Source: Scheffersomyces stipitis CBS 6054
Lineage: Eukaryota; Ascomycota; Pichiomycetes; Serinales; Debaryomycetaceae
Direction of reading: 5' to 3'
Assembly (NCBI RefSeq): GCF_000209165.1
Contig: NC_009042.1
Span: 2,604,001-2,668,000 of the forward strand
DNA: 64,000 bases
Under the pieces are notes generated by a model. The model was not told the origin of the DNA. It ran no database searches and worked only from the letters and a program-made list of their open reading frames with translations. Of this stretch, positions 19,697 to 30,002 are shown piece by piece. The first letter of the stretch is position 1, and each line of letters starts with the position of its first letter. The position numbers were made by a program, and so were the translations under genes.

Positions 19697-21274
19697 ATGA
19701 ACAATAACAACTTTGATTCCAGTGCTGCTATACAACAGACTGGAGAAGCTCATGGAAAGACACACACTTATCCCGAAGCTGAAGTTGAAGAACCTGCGAG
19801 CATCGATATTCGAGAAAAGAAAGACAAGATGGACGACAACAGTGAGAGCAGCCACATAGATCCCCAGTACTCGATCCTTAAGCCCAACGAGAAGCGTTGT
19901 ATGGTATTTCTCTTGAGTTGTTCAGGAATCTGGTCTACTCTTTCTAGTTCCATTTACTTTCCAGCATTACCAGCATTATCTGAGAAGTTCTCAGTTTCTC
20001 CAGGTATTGTGAATTTATCGGTGGTTGCCTACTTGCTTTTCCAGGGATTTTGTCCTACTCTATTGGCTACTGTTGCAGATACCTACGGAAGACGGCCATG
20101 TATTCTTATGTGTTTAACTTGTTACGCGGCCGTATGCGTGGCTCTTTCGCGAGTTAACGTATATTGGCTTCTTGCTGTTTTAAGATGTTTACAGGCTGGG
20201 GCAATAGCTCCAATTATAGCTGTAGGCTCTGGGGTTATGGGAGATATCTGTACACCTGCTGAACGAGGAGGTTACATCGGTATGATGGGAGGTTTTCTAT
20301 TGGTGGGCCAAGGGTTTGGAGGTTTAGTTGGTGCTGCTGTAGTTTCTGGTTTCGGTTGGAGAGGTGTGTTTGTATTGCTTGCAATAGGAAGCGGATTCGC
20401 CTTGATATTGTGCTTTTTAGTTCTACCAGAAACAAGTAGAAATATTGTCGGTAACCTCTCAGTTCCTCCTCCTCGTTTTGTCAATGCTTCACCAATCACA
20501 CATGCCCCATTCTTGAAGAAGAGAATGACAAACGATATCTCAACTATTGCTGAGACAAAAAAGAGTAATATTTTTGCCTCATACAAAATCTTCTTTCAAA
20601 AAAGAGTATTCTTTACTCTTCTTCCGTCAGGTCTACAATTTGCAACTTGGACTATGTCGCTTACGACTCTATCTACGTCCTTAGAAGTTAAATATGGATT
20701 TTCAACAATACAGGTTGGCCTCTGTTACTTAGCTCCAGGTCTAGGTACATTGATTGGATCCATAGCAACTGGCAAAGTCTTGGATTATATCTATTCTAGA
20801 AAGATAGCGGCTTTCAACAAAAAGTATGGACACCTTCCACCAGAAAGCAGACCAGCTTTCGATATCTTCACCAGCAGAATTCAGTTTACTGTCTATCCAT
20901 CGATCGTGTTGACAATGTTTTCAGTAGTCTTTGGCTGGTGTATCCAGGAAAAGGTCAATCTTGCGCCAGTCTTAATAGCCGCTTTCATCATGTCATTTTG
21001 TGCTGTTTCGTTTATGTCCGCACTCAACACCCTTTTGGTGGATATGTTCCCGGGACAAGGCTCCGCAGCTACTAGTTGCTTGAACTTGATGAGATGTTTA
21101 TTAGGAGCAGCTGGTGTCGGTGCCCTTCAAAGCATGGTTGATAGGATGGGAGAAGGAGGAACATATACTCTAATGGCCGGATTTTGTGCCATAAGTGCAA
21201 CCTTACTTTTCTACTTAGCAGCAAGAGGTCGCAAGAGGAGAGAGGCAGAAGAGGAAGCCAAACTACAACAATAA
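19697..21274 (+). CDS. MFS multidrug:H+ antiporter, DHA1 family (QDR-like)
   Basis: Probable plasma-membrane proton-coupled exporter. The 525 residues have a hydrophilic N-terminus of about 70 residues, then YSILKPNEKRCMVFLL and SSSIYFPALPALS, the helix-1 signature of Qdr/Dtr transporters. The MFS motif A loop appears as ATVADTYGRRP, and the antiporter motif C lies around GGFLLVGQGFGGLVGAAVV. About 12 membrane helices are visible in two halves, with a cytosolic loop around 250-300. The C-terminus is charged. Its substrate cannot be told; S. cerevisiae relatives export quinidine, polyamines, amino acids or bisformyl dityrosine. Confidence 0.88.
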   Translation: MNNNNFDSSAAIQQTGEAHGKTHTYPEAEVEEPASIDIREKKDKMDDNSESSHIDPQYSILKPNEKRCMVFLLSCSGIWSTLSSSIYFPALPALSEKFSVSPGIVNLSVVAYLLFQGFCPTLLATVADTYGRRPCILMCLTCYAAVCVALSRVNVYWLLAVLRCLQAGAIAPIIAVGSGVMGDICTPAERGGYIGMMGGFLLVGQGFGGLVGAAVVSGFGWRGVFVLLAIGSGFALILCFLVLPETSRNIVGNLSVPPPRFVNASPITHAPFLKKRMTNDISTIAETKKSNIFASYKIFFQKRVFFTLLPSGLQFATWTMSLTTLSTSLEVKYGFSTIQVGLCYLAPGLGTLIGSIATGKVLDYIYSRKIAAFNKKYGHLPPESRPAFDIFTSRIQFTVYPSIVLTMFSVVFGWCIQEKVNLAPVLIAAFIMSFCAVSFMSALNTLLVDMFPGQGSAATSCLNLMRCLLGAAGVGALQSMVDRMGEGGTYTLMAGFCAISATLLFYLAARGRKRREAEEEAKLQQ

Positions 21275-22386
21275 GGCAATCACGACCAGCAATCCACATA
21301 GAAACACTTGCATCCTTAAGATTATCTATCTTTACCATAATGTTACATTTTTCAATCTATCTGCATTAGTATCAGCATGAGCATATTACAAGCATAAATA
21401 TAAGTATAAAAGTATCTTAACTATGAGCATATAGTCGTATTATTCTAATGTTACACTTGAATTTCGTTTACAAACGAATTGAATCTGAAGCAGATGAAAT
21501 TAAATCTACATGTGATCTTGCTTTAGACAATGCTCTCTCGTTGTAGTCGGGTAGATCCTGGAATCTCCCAGAGACAATGATAACATGAAATGGTTGCTGG
21601 AGCAAATGCGCGCTACCATTCCTTAATTATGGTTCACATTTCAGTTACCTGTGGCCCATGCCTGGGAGTCGGAGCCGCATTCATCTCGGTTGACTGCAGG
21701 TATGACATCATGTGTGACTTTTTCAGATGTCACTCTCTGTGGAACTAACAGGTGATTAGGCTAATATACACCAGGCCTGGAATTTGCGTGTTGAGTGTAC
21801 AAGTTGGGTTGTTGGGTTTACAAGTTTGCTGGAACACCTAAGAAGTTACGCTTGTTTGCTCAATTTGTGGAGATTTTTCTGGCCAGCAAGTGCATTTTGT
21901 GGATCTACAGCATCAAAAGACACCGCCGCAAATATATTGGCTGAGGTGAAAAGTCCACTTTTGCATACAATCAACTCTAGCCAGACAGAACGAGAACGGG
22001 CAGTGTCGGGTTTCGAACGAACGTAGACACATCAGTGGGAACCATCTCGTTGCTAGAAAGCTCGTATTCCTGTTGTTACATACTGGGTGTTAGGAGCTAA
22101 ACCATAGAAGACACGGTACTCAATATAGTACACTAAATAGCATTTGTTCTTGCCACAGCTTCATTCCACTGATAACTGATAACATTGCTTCAATTGTTGA
22201 AGTTATTACCATAGGTTGCAGTGTGGCTTTCATTCGTCGATAACGGGAAAGAATTGTACGAGAAACCCATTGCTTACATAGACGTTTCAGTTCGCCTTGT
22301 TCGTGTAGCCGTTGAAATTTTGAATCGTCTTTGCTCCTAATCTTTCTCAATTATTCACACAAGTTTCATACACACAAGTTATATGG
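21275..22386. other. Intergenic upstream of the histidine-phosphatase gene
   Basis: About 1.1 kb without a supportable gene. It holds a variant of the dispersed element (CCTTAATTATGG at 21621-21632, then CATCTCGG near 21684), and an 80-codon frame at 21784-22026 with no domain. Confidence 0.4.
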
Positions 22387-22394
22387 ATGTCTGA
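22383..22394 (+). promoter_or_regulatory. Minimal uORF overlapping the histidine-phosphatase start
   Basis: ATGGATGTCTGA encodes Met-Asp-Val-stop and begins four bases before the main ATG at 22387. If it lies in the mRNA leader, scanning ribosomes meet it first. Neither ATG has A at -3, so the main start would rely on leaky scanning. Confidence 0.45.
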
Positions 22395-24543
22395 GCTTTA
22401 CTTCTTGCGACACGGTCAGCGAATAGACCATGCTCCAGCAGGATCCAAATCGTTGGCTACAGAGTACCAGAGCTATGATCCATCGCTTTCACGAGATGCC
22501 GAGGCTCAAATCGAAGAGCTTACATCAGAAATCCTCGACATCACCCGAGCTTTCTCTGATAAATGCACTTCCAGACGTAAGAACATCTTTGTCCATTTCA
22601 GTCCGTATTTGCGATGCTGCCAGACGGCTGATCTCATAGTTTCTGAACTCAAGCTCCTTCTTCCAGAGAAGTACCCAGATTTCAATGTTAAGTACCAATT
22701 GCTCTGTGACTTTGCTCTCAGTGAGTGGATCCATGATAAAATGAAAAACAAGCCACCGTTTGTCGACTCCAATGAAGCGTACCAGATGTATACCCCGAAT
22801 TTGAAGCTTTTGAAGAATCGTTCCAACTGCTCTAACTTTAGACCTACCACTACTCTTGGGCCATATAATGGACCAGATCTAAGCTACAGAGATTACCAGT
22901 CTCGATGTAAGGACTATTTCAAACGACTTCTAGCCACTTACGAAAAGGGCTCGTATATCGAGAATAGGGATATCATCATTGTAGTGTCCCACGGCTATGC
23001 AATAAACAACTTCTTGTCTTATTTCATAAGCCATCCAATTTTCGATGAAATACCCGAAGCTAAAATTAATCTTGCAAGAAGAGTACACTACAGTGAAGCG
23101 GATGATGATGAGAGTATGGAAAGTAGCGAAAATAATGAAGATGAGGATGATGATGAAGAGGAAGAAGAATTTGATCAAGAAGATTATACCTGGAAACTAG
23201 TGAAAGATGCCATGAATATGGCAGATGGAAGTCTGGACACGACGTTAAATCTAGAAACTGATATCGTTTATTACAAAACAAACTTCATAAAGAGAGACGA
23301 ACTTGCAACGGAAATGGCCAACTCAAGCAGCAGACAGACAACAACGGCTGTTGTCAAACCGCGTGCTTCTTTCAAGATTGAAAATGATACGAAGAAGCCA
23401 AGGAATCCGATTTGTCTTGCGGCCAAGAACTGGGATGTGACAACTGCTAACAAGTTCAAGATAAGGGCGGAGTTCCAGTTGAAACACATGAACGACGAAT
23501 CGTTCAGGAAGGATTTCGATTTGAACAAACGTCCTTCAAAGCCCGTAAGTCCTGAAATCTCACCAAACTCGGAGCCTACTCGTAATAATTCCTTGGTGGA
23601 CTTGTCGAAGTTGTTGTCTAATGAAGAAATATATAAGCCATTCAAAACAAAGTATTCCAATGCTTTTGAGATTCCCATTCACAAGTTGAACTCTAAAGTT
23701 AACTCTCAAGTGAATCTTGCGCAATACCAGAGGGAGTACCATTCTTCTAACGATGGCTCATATATTGATTTAGCTAAGTTAAGTGCAAACGCTAAAGCTT
23801 CACGAAAGATGTCAGATTCTAACCCGTTACAGATTGCATCACCTCCTGTGCCTGCTGATTCGTATTTCACTCTTGGGATGCACACATCGTCACAAGCTTC
23901 GTTAAGCTCGTTGTCTTCAGTAAACGACGATCATGTACAAACAAAACCTCCACGAGAATTGAAAGGATCGCCTCCTGTGATTGGGTCGCCACCAGACTCA
24001 ATTTCGCGTGCTCGTTCACTTAACTATAAGAAAAAACTTGCTAATGGAAAGTCGGTATTTTATAGACACCAAGGACATCATGACAGCGATGAAAGTGATG
24101 ATGGTCTGGCGAATAGAGTATCATTAGCCTTTGGAAATAGTCTGAGAAGACAGAATAGCCAAAAAGATCGGGATCGTCGCGGCAAGAAGAAGGCTGATGT
24201 CTCAAGACCGCAGACAGAGTCCCCACAACCTGCTGGCCGTTCTCGAAAGAATTCCATCAAGTTTATTCCATCTGTGTTATCCTACGAGAAAGTTAATTCT
24301 CCCAGTCTTGTTGCGCAAAATGGGAATACGACTTCACAGGTGCCGAAGCGCACGAACGTACAACCTATGTTCTTTGCATTGGACTCGGACTCACACACGG
24401 ATATGTCTGACTTAGATGGTTCAGATATAGAGAGAATGGATTTTCTGGATTCGGGAAGCAAACCAAAAAAGAAGAATAGCAACAATGACGACACCCACGA
24501 TAATAAAGAACAATATCTGTGGTTTGGACAGAATAGAAGATGA
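22387..24543 (+). CDS. Large histidine-phosphatase (phosphoglycerate-mutase-like) protein
   Basis: The N-terminal domain (about 1-230) is a branch-1 histidine phosphatase. It has ELYFLRHGQRIDHA with catalytic His9, the arginine motif SPYLRCCQTADL, the acid region ALSEWIHD and the second histidine in IIVVSHGYAINN. An acidic tract (about 240-265, runs of D and E) and a long low-complexity Ser/Asn/Lys-rich tail follow, giving 718 residues, much longer than enzyme-only relatives. Substrate unknown; signalling phosphatases such as UBASH3 and Tfc7-type proteins share the fold. The upstream ATG at 22383 opens a three-codon frame overlapping this start. Confidence 0.8.
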   Translation: MSELYFLRHGQRIDHAPAGSKSLATEYQSYDPSLSRDAEAQIEELTSEILDITRAFSDKCTSRRKNIFVHFSPYLRCCQTADLIVSELKLLLPEKYPDFNVKYQLLCDFALSEWIHDKMKNKPPFVDSNEAYQMYTPNLKLLKNRSNCSNFRPTTTLGPYNGPDLSYRDYQSRCKDYFKRLLATYEKGSYIENRDIIIVVSHGYAINNFLSYFISHPIFDEIPEAKINLARRVHYSEADDDESMESSENNEDEDDDEEEEEFDQEDYTWKLVKDAMNMADGSLDTTLNLETDIVYYKTNFIKRDELATEMANSSSRQTTTAVVKPRASFKIENDTKKPRNPICLAAKNWDVTTANKFKIRAEFQLKHMNDESFRKDFDLNKRPSKPVSPEISPNSEPTRNNSLVDLSKLLSNEEIYKPFKTKYSNAFEIPIHKLNSKVNSQVNLAQYQREYHSSNDGSYIDLAKLSANAKASRKMSDSNPLQIASPPVPADSYFTLGMHTSSQASLSSLSSVNDDHVQTKPPRELKGSPPVIGSPPDSISRARSLNYKKKLANGKSVFYRHQGHHDSDESDDGLANRVSLAFGNSLRRQNSQKDRDRRGKKKADVSRPQTESPQPAGRSRKNSIKFIPSVLSYEKVNSPSLVAQNGNTTSQVPKRTNVQPMFFALDSDSHTDMSDLDGSDIERMDFLDSGSKPKKKNSNNDDTHDNKEQYLWFGQNRR

Positions 24544-24886
24544 ATGGAAGTAGAGGACCCGTGAAAATTAGAAGATGAGTTATATAAATTCATCGCTATT
24601 TGTCAGAGCTCATGTATATAGAAATCAGTGCTCAAGCACTATTATAGATTGATAAACTCGCTGAGCTCTAACCTAATATAATTAATTTGCATATTCTTAT
24701 TAACTTCGTATGGAATAGACAACCATCTCATTGTGGTGGATTTCGCAGCCATTTCATAATACTTGGAGATGGGCGAATGTGCGACACTGTGGCTAAAGTA
24801 CAGGAACGATAAGAAAGTGATATAACTATGGAAATGTTATGCTTCTTCTTAGTCTTTATCAACCGTAGCCAAATGTCATAATTGAA
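24544..24886. other. Intergenic upstream of VPS34
   Basis: 343 bp with no gene. AACTATGG at 24824-24831 is a partial copy of the decamer seen upstream of RPS23, HAK1 and COR1. Nothing else is seen. Confidence 0.4.
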
Positions 24887-27800
24887 ATGACTAACTTGTC
24901 TCCACTCAATGACTCCCTTTCGCAGACCAAGTCAACAGCTTTTGGGCTTTCAAAGGATCTTGCAATTCCCATAATAGTCAAAGTATGCTATCTAGAGTCT
25001 ACAAGAGATATGAAAGATAGCCTCGCCAGTCTTTCTGAAAAGTTCGAGGATCCAGCAGTATTCAATACTTTATCAAGGATATATCGATTTTCAGATCTCT
25101 TTATCAAAATAAGCATCTTTGATGGCAAGAACAATAACCTTGTCACAATTCCAGTACAGACCACGTATAAGTCATTCAACAATAAGCGAGTATGGAACCA
25201 ATACCTCAAGATGGCCATCAACTTCAATCAGGTTTCCATTGACTCCTACCTCAAGATAGAAGTGTATGAAATCGTCAATACGAAACCAAAGTTGTTTGGT
25301 GTAGGATATTTGTCGTTGTTCAACAGAAAGAGCTCCAGATTGAGGAAAGGCTCACAAAAGATTCCAATCTTTACAGACCCGACTACTGAGAATATAGAAT
25401 ACGAGAATATCCCGGGCTTGACAGACCTCGAGAAGAACTTGATAAAGTACGAAGATGGTGAGTTTAATAGATTGGGCTGGTTAGATAAGCTTGTACTTCC
25501 TAACGTCAGTTCCTTAAATGAACCCAATAAAGACCATGACTACTATCTCTATTTGGAATTGCCCAACTTTGAATTGCCAATTGTCTATTCAGATGTCACT
25601 TATCATATCAATACAAGTATCCCTACTATTCACCATGAACAAGCTCCTATTGTTGACAACCTCAACTCAAACATTGTGATCAATTCCATCGATATCCCCA
25701 TGTCCAAAGATCCCAACATGCTCAAAATTTATGATCCGGACTTCCAAACAGATTCAAATGTCAATAACCAAAATAATATTAATGTACCGTTAGACCCCAT
25801 CGAACTTAAGTATCACAAGTTAGAAAGACATATTAACAACAACACTATATTAGACAAAGAATTGAAACCGTCTCCACAATTGAGAGATGAGTTGGTCAAT
25901 ATATTAATAAAACCGTCCAATATCGAATTGAACAAAACAGAAAGAAACTTGATTTGGAAATTCAGATATTACTTCAGTAAGAACAATTCAATCAACGAAG
26001 CAAGTGGGAAGACAACAACGACAAAATCATTCTTGCTTAAATTCATAAAGTCCATTGATTGGGCAGACGATTATGAAGTTGAACATGCATTCAATGAAAT
26101 CATCCCTAATTATTGGTCTGTTGATAAGTTGCAAATCGGTGATGCATTGGAACTTTTAGGTAGTTACTTTAACCCTTACATATTGGGCAAATCGGTCCTA
26201 GCCTCATCATCTACTCCACCAACTTCCAACGATAGCCTGGACCGGAAACTGAAGAATGAGCCTAGCAAGTTTTACAAGATATTCAAGAACGTTACTTTCT
26301 TGAGGAAAATGGCTGTTGACAGATTGAGATTGGCAAGCAGTGACGAACTATTATTGTATTTATTGCAATTAGTACAAGCCTTGAAGTATGAATCGTTGAT
26401 CTACGATAAGAAGACACCATATATCCAAGACACAGAGCATTTTGAAATGGCTAACGAGTTGAATGACGACAATGACTTGTTGAAATCACCGCTTGCAAAG
26501 TTTTTGATTGAGAAGTCTATAGAAAATCCAAATTTGGGTAACTTTTTCTATTGGTATGTCAAGGTTGAAAATGAAGATCAACTTAATAGCCCTACGAACC
26601 CTCACTCAAACCCTATACGAATTTATGCTATTATATTAAACAAGTACATCGACAGTTTGAAGAAATATTCACAGGCAAAGAAGCTCCCAAATTATAAGAA
26701 CTTGAAGATGCAGATCTGGTTTATCAAGAAATTGACTAGTCTAGTTGAATTGATCCGTACAACATTCCGCAAGAATGAAGCGACTTCGAAAAAAATTGAA
26801 TTTCTAAGAGAGTATCTTGCTAATCCTTCAAATGAACTATTGAAATTCCCAGAACCATTCCCATTACCTCTTGACCCATCAGTGAAGATCTGTGGATGCT
26901 ACCCAGATGAATCATCTGTGTTTAAATCCAGCTTATCACCATTAAAAATCACATTCAAAACCATTCAAAAGACACATGCCACCTCACAGTTGTTTGGAAA
27001 GAAGAAAAATCATAAGTATGACAAATATCCGCTCATGTTCAAGATTGGTGATGATCTTAGACAGGATCAATTGGTGATTCAGATTATTAATCTTATGAAC
27101 CAATTGTTAAAGAATGAAAACTTAGACTTGAGATTGACTCCTTACAAAATTCTTGCCACAAGCCCAGTTGCCGGCCTAATACAATTTGTACCAAATGAGA
27201 CTTTGGATTCTATTCTCGCGAAGACATACCCTGTTCCAGAAACAAATGACAATAGTTCTCCACCACAGCCTTCAGCATCCAATAATGGTATTTTGAACTA
27301 TCTTAGACTCCACAGTCAAGAACAACAACCAATAGAGCCAGAAGTAACTAGTGTCCTCAACTCGTCTGAACAACTGGAAGAACACCCCATACAACCACAG
27401 CCTACAGTTATACTGGATTTGGCGGTGTCTCCAACACTAATGGATAACTATGTCAAATCTTGCGCTGGCTACTGTGTCATTACATACTTACTAGGAGTTG
27501 GTGATAGACATCTTGACAACTTGCTTCTTTCACCAAATGGTAAATTCTGGCATGCTGATTTTGGCTATATCTTAGGAAGAGATCCAAAAATTCTTCCTCC
27601 TCTTATGAAATTGCCGATTCAGGTGATCGATGGGATGGGAGGGTTGAATCATGAGAACTTCAATATTTTCAAGAGTTACTGTTTCATAACCTACACTACA
27701 TTACGAAAGAATAGTAATTTGATTCTCAACTTGTTTCAATTAATGTTGGATGCTAATATACCAGATATCATGATCGACCCCCAGAGGGCTGTTGAAAAAG

Positions 27801-27940
27801 TTCAGGAGAAATTCTGTCTAGAAATGAGTGAAGAAGAGGCCATTTTGCATTTCCAGAACCTTATCAACGGTAGTGTCAATGCCTTCTTTCCTGTTGTTAT
27901 TGATAGGTTACATAGTTTGGCACAGTACTGGAGAGCATGA
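24887..27940 (+). CDS. VPS34: Class III phosphatidylinositol 3-kinase Vps34
   Basis: Makes PI3P on endosomes and autophagosomes in the Vps15/Vps30 complexes. An N-terminal C2 domain (about 20-290) is followed by the helical PIK domain (about 340-620). The kinase domain has the glycine-rich-loop region near residue 690 (FKTIQKTHATSQLFGKKK), MFKIGDDLRQDQLVIQ, the catalytic loop GVGDRHLDNLLL and the metal-binding DFGYILGRDPK. The C-terminus AQYWRA is the conserved regulatory tail. At 1017 residues it is longer than S. cerevisiae Vps34 (875), with an Asn/Pro-rich insert in the kinase N-lobe (about 780-835). It ends only 4 bp from the convergent CAB5 stop. Confidence 0.97.
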   Translation: MTNLSPLNDSLSQTKSTAFGLSKDLAIPIIVKVCYLESTRDMKDSLASLSEKFEDPAVFNTLSRIYRFSDLFIKISIFDGKNNNLVTIPVQTTYKSFNNKRVWNQYLKMAINFNQVSIDSYLKIEVYEIVNTKPKLFGVGYLSLFNRKSSRLRKGSQKIPIFTDPTTENIEYENIPGLTDLEKNLIKYEDGEFNRLGWLDKLVLPNVSSLNEPNKDHDYYLYLELPNFELPIVYSDVTYHINTSIPTIHHEQAPIVDNLNSNIVINSIDIPMSKDPNMLKIYDPDFQTDSNVNNQNNINVPLDPIELKYHKLERHINNNTILDKELKPSPQLRDELVNILIKPSNIELNKTERNLIWKFRYYFSKNNSINEASGKTTTTKSFLLKFIKSIDWADDYEVEHAFNEIIPNYWSVDKLQIGDALELLGSYFNPYILGKSVLASSSTPPTSNDSLDRKLKNEPSKFYKIFKNVTFLRKMAVDRLRLASSDELLLYLLQLVQALKYESLIYDKKTPYIQDTEHFEMANELNDDNDLLKSPLAKFLIEKSIENPNLGNFFYWYVKVENEDQLNSPTNPHSNPIRIYAIILNKYIDSLKKYSQAKKLPNYKNLKMQIWFIKKLTSLVELIRTTFRKNEATSKKIEFLREYLANPSNELLKFPEPFPLPLDPSVKICGCYPDESSVFKSSLSPLKITFKTIQKTHATSQLFGKKKNHKYDKYPLMFKIGDDLRQDQLVIQIINLMNQLLKNENLDLRLTPYKILATSPVAGLIQFVPNETLDSILAKTYPVPETNDNSSPPQPSASNNGILNYLRLHSQEQQPIEPEVTSVLNSSEQLEEHPIQPQPTVILDLAVSPTLMDNYVKSCAGYCVITYLLGVGDRHLDNLLLSPNGKFWHADFGYILGRDPKILPPLMKLPIQVIDGMGGLNHENFNIFKSYCFITYTTLRKNSNLILNLFQLMLDANIPDIMIDPQRAVEKVQEKFCLEMSEEEAILHFQNLINGSVNAFFPVVIDRLHSLAQYWRA

Positions 27941-27944
27941 CCCA

Positions 27945-28676
27945 CTAGTCCAGCTTGGGTGGACGTTTGCCCTTGAACTTCTCTATAAGTGTCTTTAACG
28001 AAAACGTATATAATGCAGATAATATAGCGAAAGGTGGGAAATAGTCGAGAATGGTCATTAAACGGTAAGGTCTAATCTCGTGAACAATGGAGTCCACCGA
28101 TCTTTGTAAGCTGGCGAGATCTTTGCTGTTATCAATAACCAAATCAGCTCTGTAATTTCTGATTTCAATTGGGAGTTGGCTATTAACTCTCTTTTCGGCG
28201 TCTTCCGTGGTCAACTCTGGGTTTCTTGCTAGCAAACGATGAATCTGGATATCCTTACCACACGAAACTGTTATAACTAATCCACAGACTTTATGTAAAC
28301 CACTTTCGTAGAGTAAGGGCACGTCAAGAATCACCAATTCTTTAAAGCTGATGTAAGCTCTCAATATCTGGCGAGCTATCTCCCATTTGACAGCTGGATG
28401 GACTATAGCATTCAACTTGGCCAATCTTTCCTTATTTCCAAAGACTGCTTTTCCTAAAGCAGCTCTATTAAGTGACAAATCTTCTGGGTTCACCAAGTCG
28501 GGCACATCCTTTTGAAAAGTTTCTACGATCTTGTTGTAGGCACTTTTACCTGGATAAACGACTTCTCTTGCTATCAAGTCAGCATCTACCACCGTCAACT
28601 TATGCTTTTCTACTAATTGCTTAGACACCGTCGACTTTCCTGTGGCGATGCCGCCAGTGAGACCAACAATAAGCAT
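27945..28676 (-). CDS. CAB5: Dephospho-CoA kinase
   Basis: Last step of coenzyme A synthesis: ATP-dependent phosphorylation of dephospho-CoA at the 3'-ribose hydroxyl. The P-loop is LTGGIATGKSTVSKQL at the N-terminus, followed by VVDADLIAREV with the substrate-contacting Asp, then HPAVKWEIARQ and VILDVPLLYESGL, all CoaE-family signatures. The 243-residue length matches yeast Cab5 (241). A hydrophobic stretch near the C-terminus (about 205-225) could anchor it to a membrane, as in other eukaryotic forms. It is divergent from PAN5, another CoA-pathway gene, with 199 bp between. Confidence 0.95.
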   Translation of the reverse strand: MLIVGLTGGIATGKSTVSKQLVEKHKLTVVDADLIAREVVYPGKSAYNKIVETFQKDVPDLVNPEDLSLNRAALGKAVFGNKERLAKLNAIVHPAVKWEIARQILRAYISFKELVILDVPLLYESGLHKVCGLVITVSCGKDIQIHRLLARNPELTTEDAEKRVNSQLPIEIRNYRADLVIDNSKDLASLQRSVDSIVHEIRPYRLMTILDYFPPFAILSALYTFSLKTLIEKFKGKRPPKLD

Positions 28677-28875
28677 TTCTATATATATCTATGTTACTTG
28701 TAGATAAAGAAGAGGTACATGGAATATATCTATTTTGGAGCCACAGATAGTTAATTTAACTTGGAGAGAGTGCGACTGAATATTTAATATGAGATCCAGT
28801 ATGTTAAATTTTCATATCTTTCAAAACTGTAGGAATATTGAAGGTGCGAGATTCCTTTACCCTCTGAAGTAAGCC

Positions 28876-29949
28876 ATGCTGCAAAAGGTGTATGTTCTCG
28901 GGGCGGGCTCCATGGGTTGCTTGCTCTCCCATGAGATCAGTCAGGCGTTCCCCAAACAGATCCAGCCCGTTTTGCTCTTTCGTAACCAACAGAGATTGAA
29001 CCAGTTCAGGAACGAAGGCTCAAAGATCAAAGTCGTGAGAAGAAAAGATGCAAATGTCGTAGGCTCAGAAGTGCAACTCGAAAGTGATAGACAGCCTCCT
29101 TCTAAAGACGGCAAGAAGCTTCCCATAGATAATCTCATACTATCGACCAAAACCCACAACACAATCATGGCCTTGGATCCATATGTTCTGCATCTTAACT
29201 CCAACTCAAATATCTTGATACTCCAGAATGGAATGGGCATGGCTCAAAGGTTAACTGAACAGTTCTGGCCAGTTTTAAAAGACAGACCAAGAATCTTTCA
29301 GGCTGTTAGTACACATGGGGCCTATAAAAGTGCCCCCAATGTGATTCAGTATGCTGCACCAGGTAAGCTTTCTATAGCGTATATTCCCTCGCGAGATGAG
29401 CCAGCCTTGACTGAGAAAATCGAACTACCAGAAGCGTTCAAATTTATCGTCCTGACAGAAAGCTTAAATGCAAAGTATATGGATTACGAAGAATTGCTTT
29501 TGATCCAGATGGAAAAGTTGGTGGCCAACGCTTGCGTCAATCCCATGACTGCTATCCTAGACTGCTTCAATGGGCAGCTCTTGCACGGAACTAACGTTAT
29601 TCCCATTTTTAAAAGAATCATAAAGGAAGCGATAGATGTTTTCGAAACAGAATACCCTGAACTCAAGAGGATCCCCTTGGCAAGCACAGTGTTGAATAGA
29701 GATAGACTTTTGGATTCAGTGCTCGCCATTTTGAAAAGCACAGCTCAGAACAGCTCGTCCATGCGTGAAGATGTCAGACATTTGGCTCCTACAGAAATCG
29801 ATTGGATCAACGGCTATATAGTCTACTTGGGAAAGACCCATCGCATTCCAACTCCTACAAATACAATGATGTTAGATTTGGTCAAGAGCAAGTCCAGCAT
29901 TGACATTGCTGTTGAAAAAAGCGCTGCTGAGTCAGTAACCTTCACTTAA
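28876..29949 (+). CDS. PAN5: 2-dehydropantoate 2-reductase (ketopantoate reductase)
   Basis: NADPH-dependent reduction of ketopantoate to pantoate, early in pantothenate and CoA synthesis. The Rossmann nucleotide loop YVLGAGSMGCLLS is at residues 6-18; NLILSTKTHNT supplies the conserved Lys; ILILQNGMGMAQRL is the NG-containing loop. The C-terminal helical domain has KLVANACVNPMTAIL, then TEIDWINGYIV, the Glu/Asp and Asn-Gly pattern of the family. The length is 357 residues (yeast Pan5 is 379). The start is well defined because the Rossmann strand begins at residue 4. It shares its upstream region with CAB5. Confidence 0.9.
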   Translation: MLQKVYVLGAGSMGCLLSHEISQAFPKQIQPVLLFRNQQRLNQFRNEGSKIKVVRRKDANVVGSEVQLESDRQPPSKDGKKLPIDNLILSTKTHNTIMALDPYVLHLNSNSNILILQNGMGMAQRLTEQFWPVLKDRPRIFQAVSTHGAYKSAPNVIQYAAPGKLSIAYIPSRDEPALTEKIELPEAFKFIVLTESLNAKYMDYEELLLIQMEKLVANACVNPMTAILDCFNGQLLHGTNVIPIFKRIIKEAIDVFETEYPELKRIPLASTVLNRDRLLDSVLAILKSTAQNSSSMREDVRHLAPTEIDWINGYIVYLGKTHRIPTPTNTMMLDLVKSKSSIDIAVEKSAAESVTFT

Positions 29950-30002
29950 GATGAAGAATTGCATTAGAATTACGAATTACTTTGTATATAGATTATCTAG
30001 CT

